Assembly (NCBI GenBank): GCA_904420125.1
Contig: CAJFUK010000047.1
Coordinates: 1 to 64,000 of the forward strand
Length of the DNA stretch: 64,000 bases
Reading direction: 5' to 3'
From: Candidatus Falkowella caecavicola
GTDB lineage: Bacteria; Bacillota; Clostridia; Oscillospirales; Ruminococcaceae
Shown here: piece after piece, positions 63,024 through 64,000 of the stretch
Layout of the letters: each line of letters starts with the position of its first letter
How positions within the stretch are numbered: position 1 is the stretch's first letter
Program-made: the position numbers and the translations under genes
The notes under the pieces: model-generated
Seen by the model: only the letters and a program-made list of their open reading frames with translations
Told to the model about the DNA's origin: nothing
The model's database searches: none

Positions 63024-64000
63024 TTATTCTTCTGACTCATCTTCTGGGATTTCTTCCAATTCTGTCTGTTCTGTCTGTTCTGCAAACGTTGCATCTTCCT
63101 CTGCAGAAGACAAATCTTCTTCTTCACCGCCTTCAATTTCTTCAATCTGTGCGGTTTCTTCCTCTTCTTCATGTTCTGTTTTTGCAAAAGTAACGACCTG
63201 TGCGTCTTCATTCAGACGCATCACTTTAACACCAGTTGCATAACGGGACATGATACGGATATCGCTGACCCGAATCCGGATAATGACACCATCGCTGGAA
63301 ATCAAAATCAGATCATTGTTTTCATCGACTGTATCCAATCCACAGACGTAGCCTTTTTCTTCTCCTGTTTTATAGTTACGGATTCCATATCCGCCGCGGG
63401 ACTGGAGACGGTAATCTGTCATCAAAGAACGCCGGCCGATGCCTTTATCGGTGACGGTGATCACGGTCTGACCTTCCCGTACACAAGACATACCAACCAC
63501 CTCATCATCCCCGCGCAGACGGATAGCACGCACACCGGTTGCTGAACGGGAAAGAGGCCTGAGCTGATTCTCATGGAAACGAATCGCCATTCCATTGCGC
63601 GTACCGATCAGCAGATCGTCATTTCCATTGGTCATACGAACCCAGGAAAGGACATCTCCTTCATTCAATTTGATCGCAATCAGCCCATTTTTCCGGATAT
63701 TCTGATAAGCAGTCAATTCAGTCCGCTTAATAATCCCCTTTTTCGTCACCATGACCAGATACTGATCCGGATTGAAATCCCGTACCGTGATCATGGAGGT
63801 CACTTTCTCGTCCTCTTCCAGCGGTAAGAGATTGACCATATTCGCACCTTTGGATGTCCGTCCACCCTCTGGAATCTCATACCCCTTCAACTTAAACATG
63901 CGGCCTTTACTGGTAATAAACAGAAGATTGTCATGCGTTGAACAAATATACAGTTCTTTAACAAAATCTTCCTCCCGCTGTTTCATGCCGGAAATACCCC
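63024..64000 (-). CDS. gyrA: DNA gyrase subunit A, C-terminal part (5' end outside window)
   Basis: C-terminal DNA-wrapping domain of GyrA. The reading frame is open at the window edge (GISGMKQREEDFV) and continues to the stop at 63024. Blades of the six-bladed beta-pinwheel can be followed: STHDNLLFITSKGRMFKLKGYEI, LVMVTKKGIIKRT, LLIGTRNGMAIRFHENQL, VITVTDKGIGRR and LILISSDGVIIRIRV. A glutamate-rich tail of about 50 residues follows (EHEEEEETAQIEEIEGGEEE onward), longer and more acidic than in many relatives. The catalytic tyrosine is outside the window. Confidence 0.96.
   Translation of the reverse strand, partial: GISGMKQREEDFVKELYICSTHDNLLFITSKGRMFKLKGYEIPEGGRTSKGANMVNLLPLEEDEKVTSMITVRDFNPDQYLVMVTKKGIIKRTELTAYQNIRKNGLIAIKLNEGDVLSWVRMTNGNDDLLIGTRNGMAIRFHENQLRPLSRSATGVRAIRLRGDDEVVGMSCVREGQTVITVTDKGIGRRSLMTDYRLQSRGGYGIRNYKTGEEKGYVCGLDTVDENNDLILISSDGVIIRIRVSDIRIMSRYATGVKVMRLNEDAQVVTFAKTEHEEEEETAQIEEIEGGEEEDLSSAEEDATFAEQTEQTELEEIPEDESEE

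Overview
The window reads as chromosome of a Gram-positive, endospore-forming anaerobe, most likely class Clostridia (gut-type, roughly balanced GC). The reasons are RNase Y, SpoVS, SpoVT, oxygen-sensitive pyruvate formate-lyase with its activase, the RicT/DarA/HolB block, the RimP-NusA-YlxR-YlxQ-IF2-RbfA-NrnA-TruB operon, strong AGGAGG ribosome sites and frequent TTG starts. Species is not determinable from what I can see.

Layout. 0.2-7.5 kb: rny, a frameshifted aminoglycoside nucleotidyltransferase, an aminotransferase-trpS operon, a small membrane protein and an orphan sugar-ABC ATPase (MsmX/UgpC type). 7.8-12.2 kb: nadA alone, then pflB-pflA separated by a perfect palindrome. 12.4-15.1 kb: two zinc-ribbon membrane proteins and a DUF1015 protein. 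15.3-20 kb: a four-gene Gld-like ABC exporter (ATPase, permease, GldG-like, DUF4340). 20-30 kb: tex-ymdB-spoVS, an extracytoplasmic solute-binding lipoprotein, Asp23-fakA, recG and a maltose-type O-acetyltransferase. 30.2-37.9 kb (minus strand): a DUF3267 metalloprotease-like protein, ferritin, a DNA-alkylation-repair protein, ricT, holB, darA, an Orn/Lys/Arg decarboxylase and a homocysteine-methyltransferase-like protein lacking its zinc cysteines, then DUF1934. In Bacillus this block also carries tmk and yaaR; neither is present here.

37.9-52.5 kb is the accessory region: AT-richer, minus strand, a surface-glycan cluster. Reading in the direction of transcription it begins with decayed relics of rmlA, rmlB and an ABC polysaccharide-exporter ATPase (wzt/tagH), followed by intact genes: a 1097-residue methyltransferase/coiled-coil/double-glycosyltransferase, a DUF2142 membrane protein, a dolichol-phosphate-mannose-synthase-like GT2, DUF2304, a B12-binding-type radical SAM enzyme, a polysaccharide pyruvyltransferase, a Wzx-like flippase and a terminal GT2. 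A plausible reading is that an older rhamnose/ABC-export pathway has been lost while a flippase-dependent pathway persists. A 35-bp tandem duplication sits exactly at the DUF2142/GT2 junction and shifts the frame between them.

52.6-64 kb returns to core genome: a GNAT acetyltransferase, spoVT, the nusA-infB operon through truB, pepT, and the C-terminal part of gyrA running off the right edge. The most distinctive items are the decaying-plus-living glycan cluster, the poly-G frameshift in the resistance-type gene, the zinc-less methyltransferase relative coupled to the decarboxylase, and an internal, well-formed translation start inside infB.
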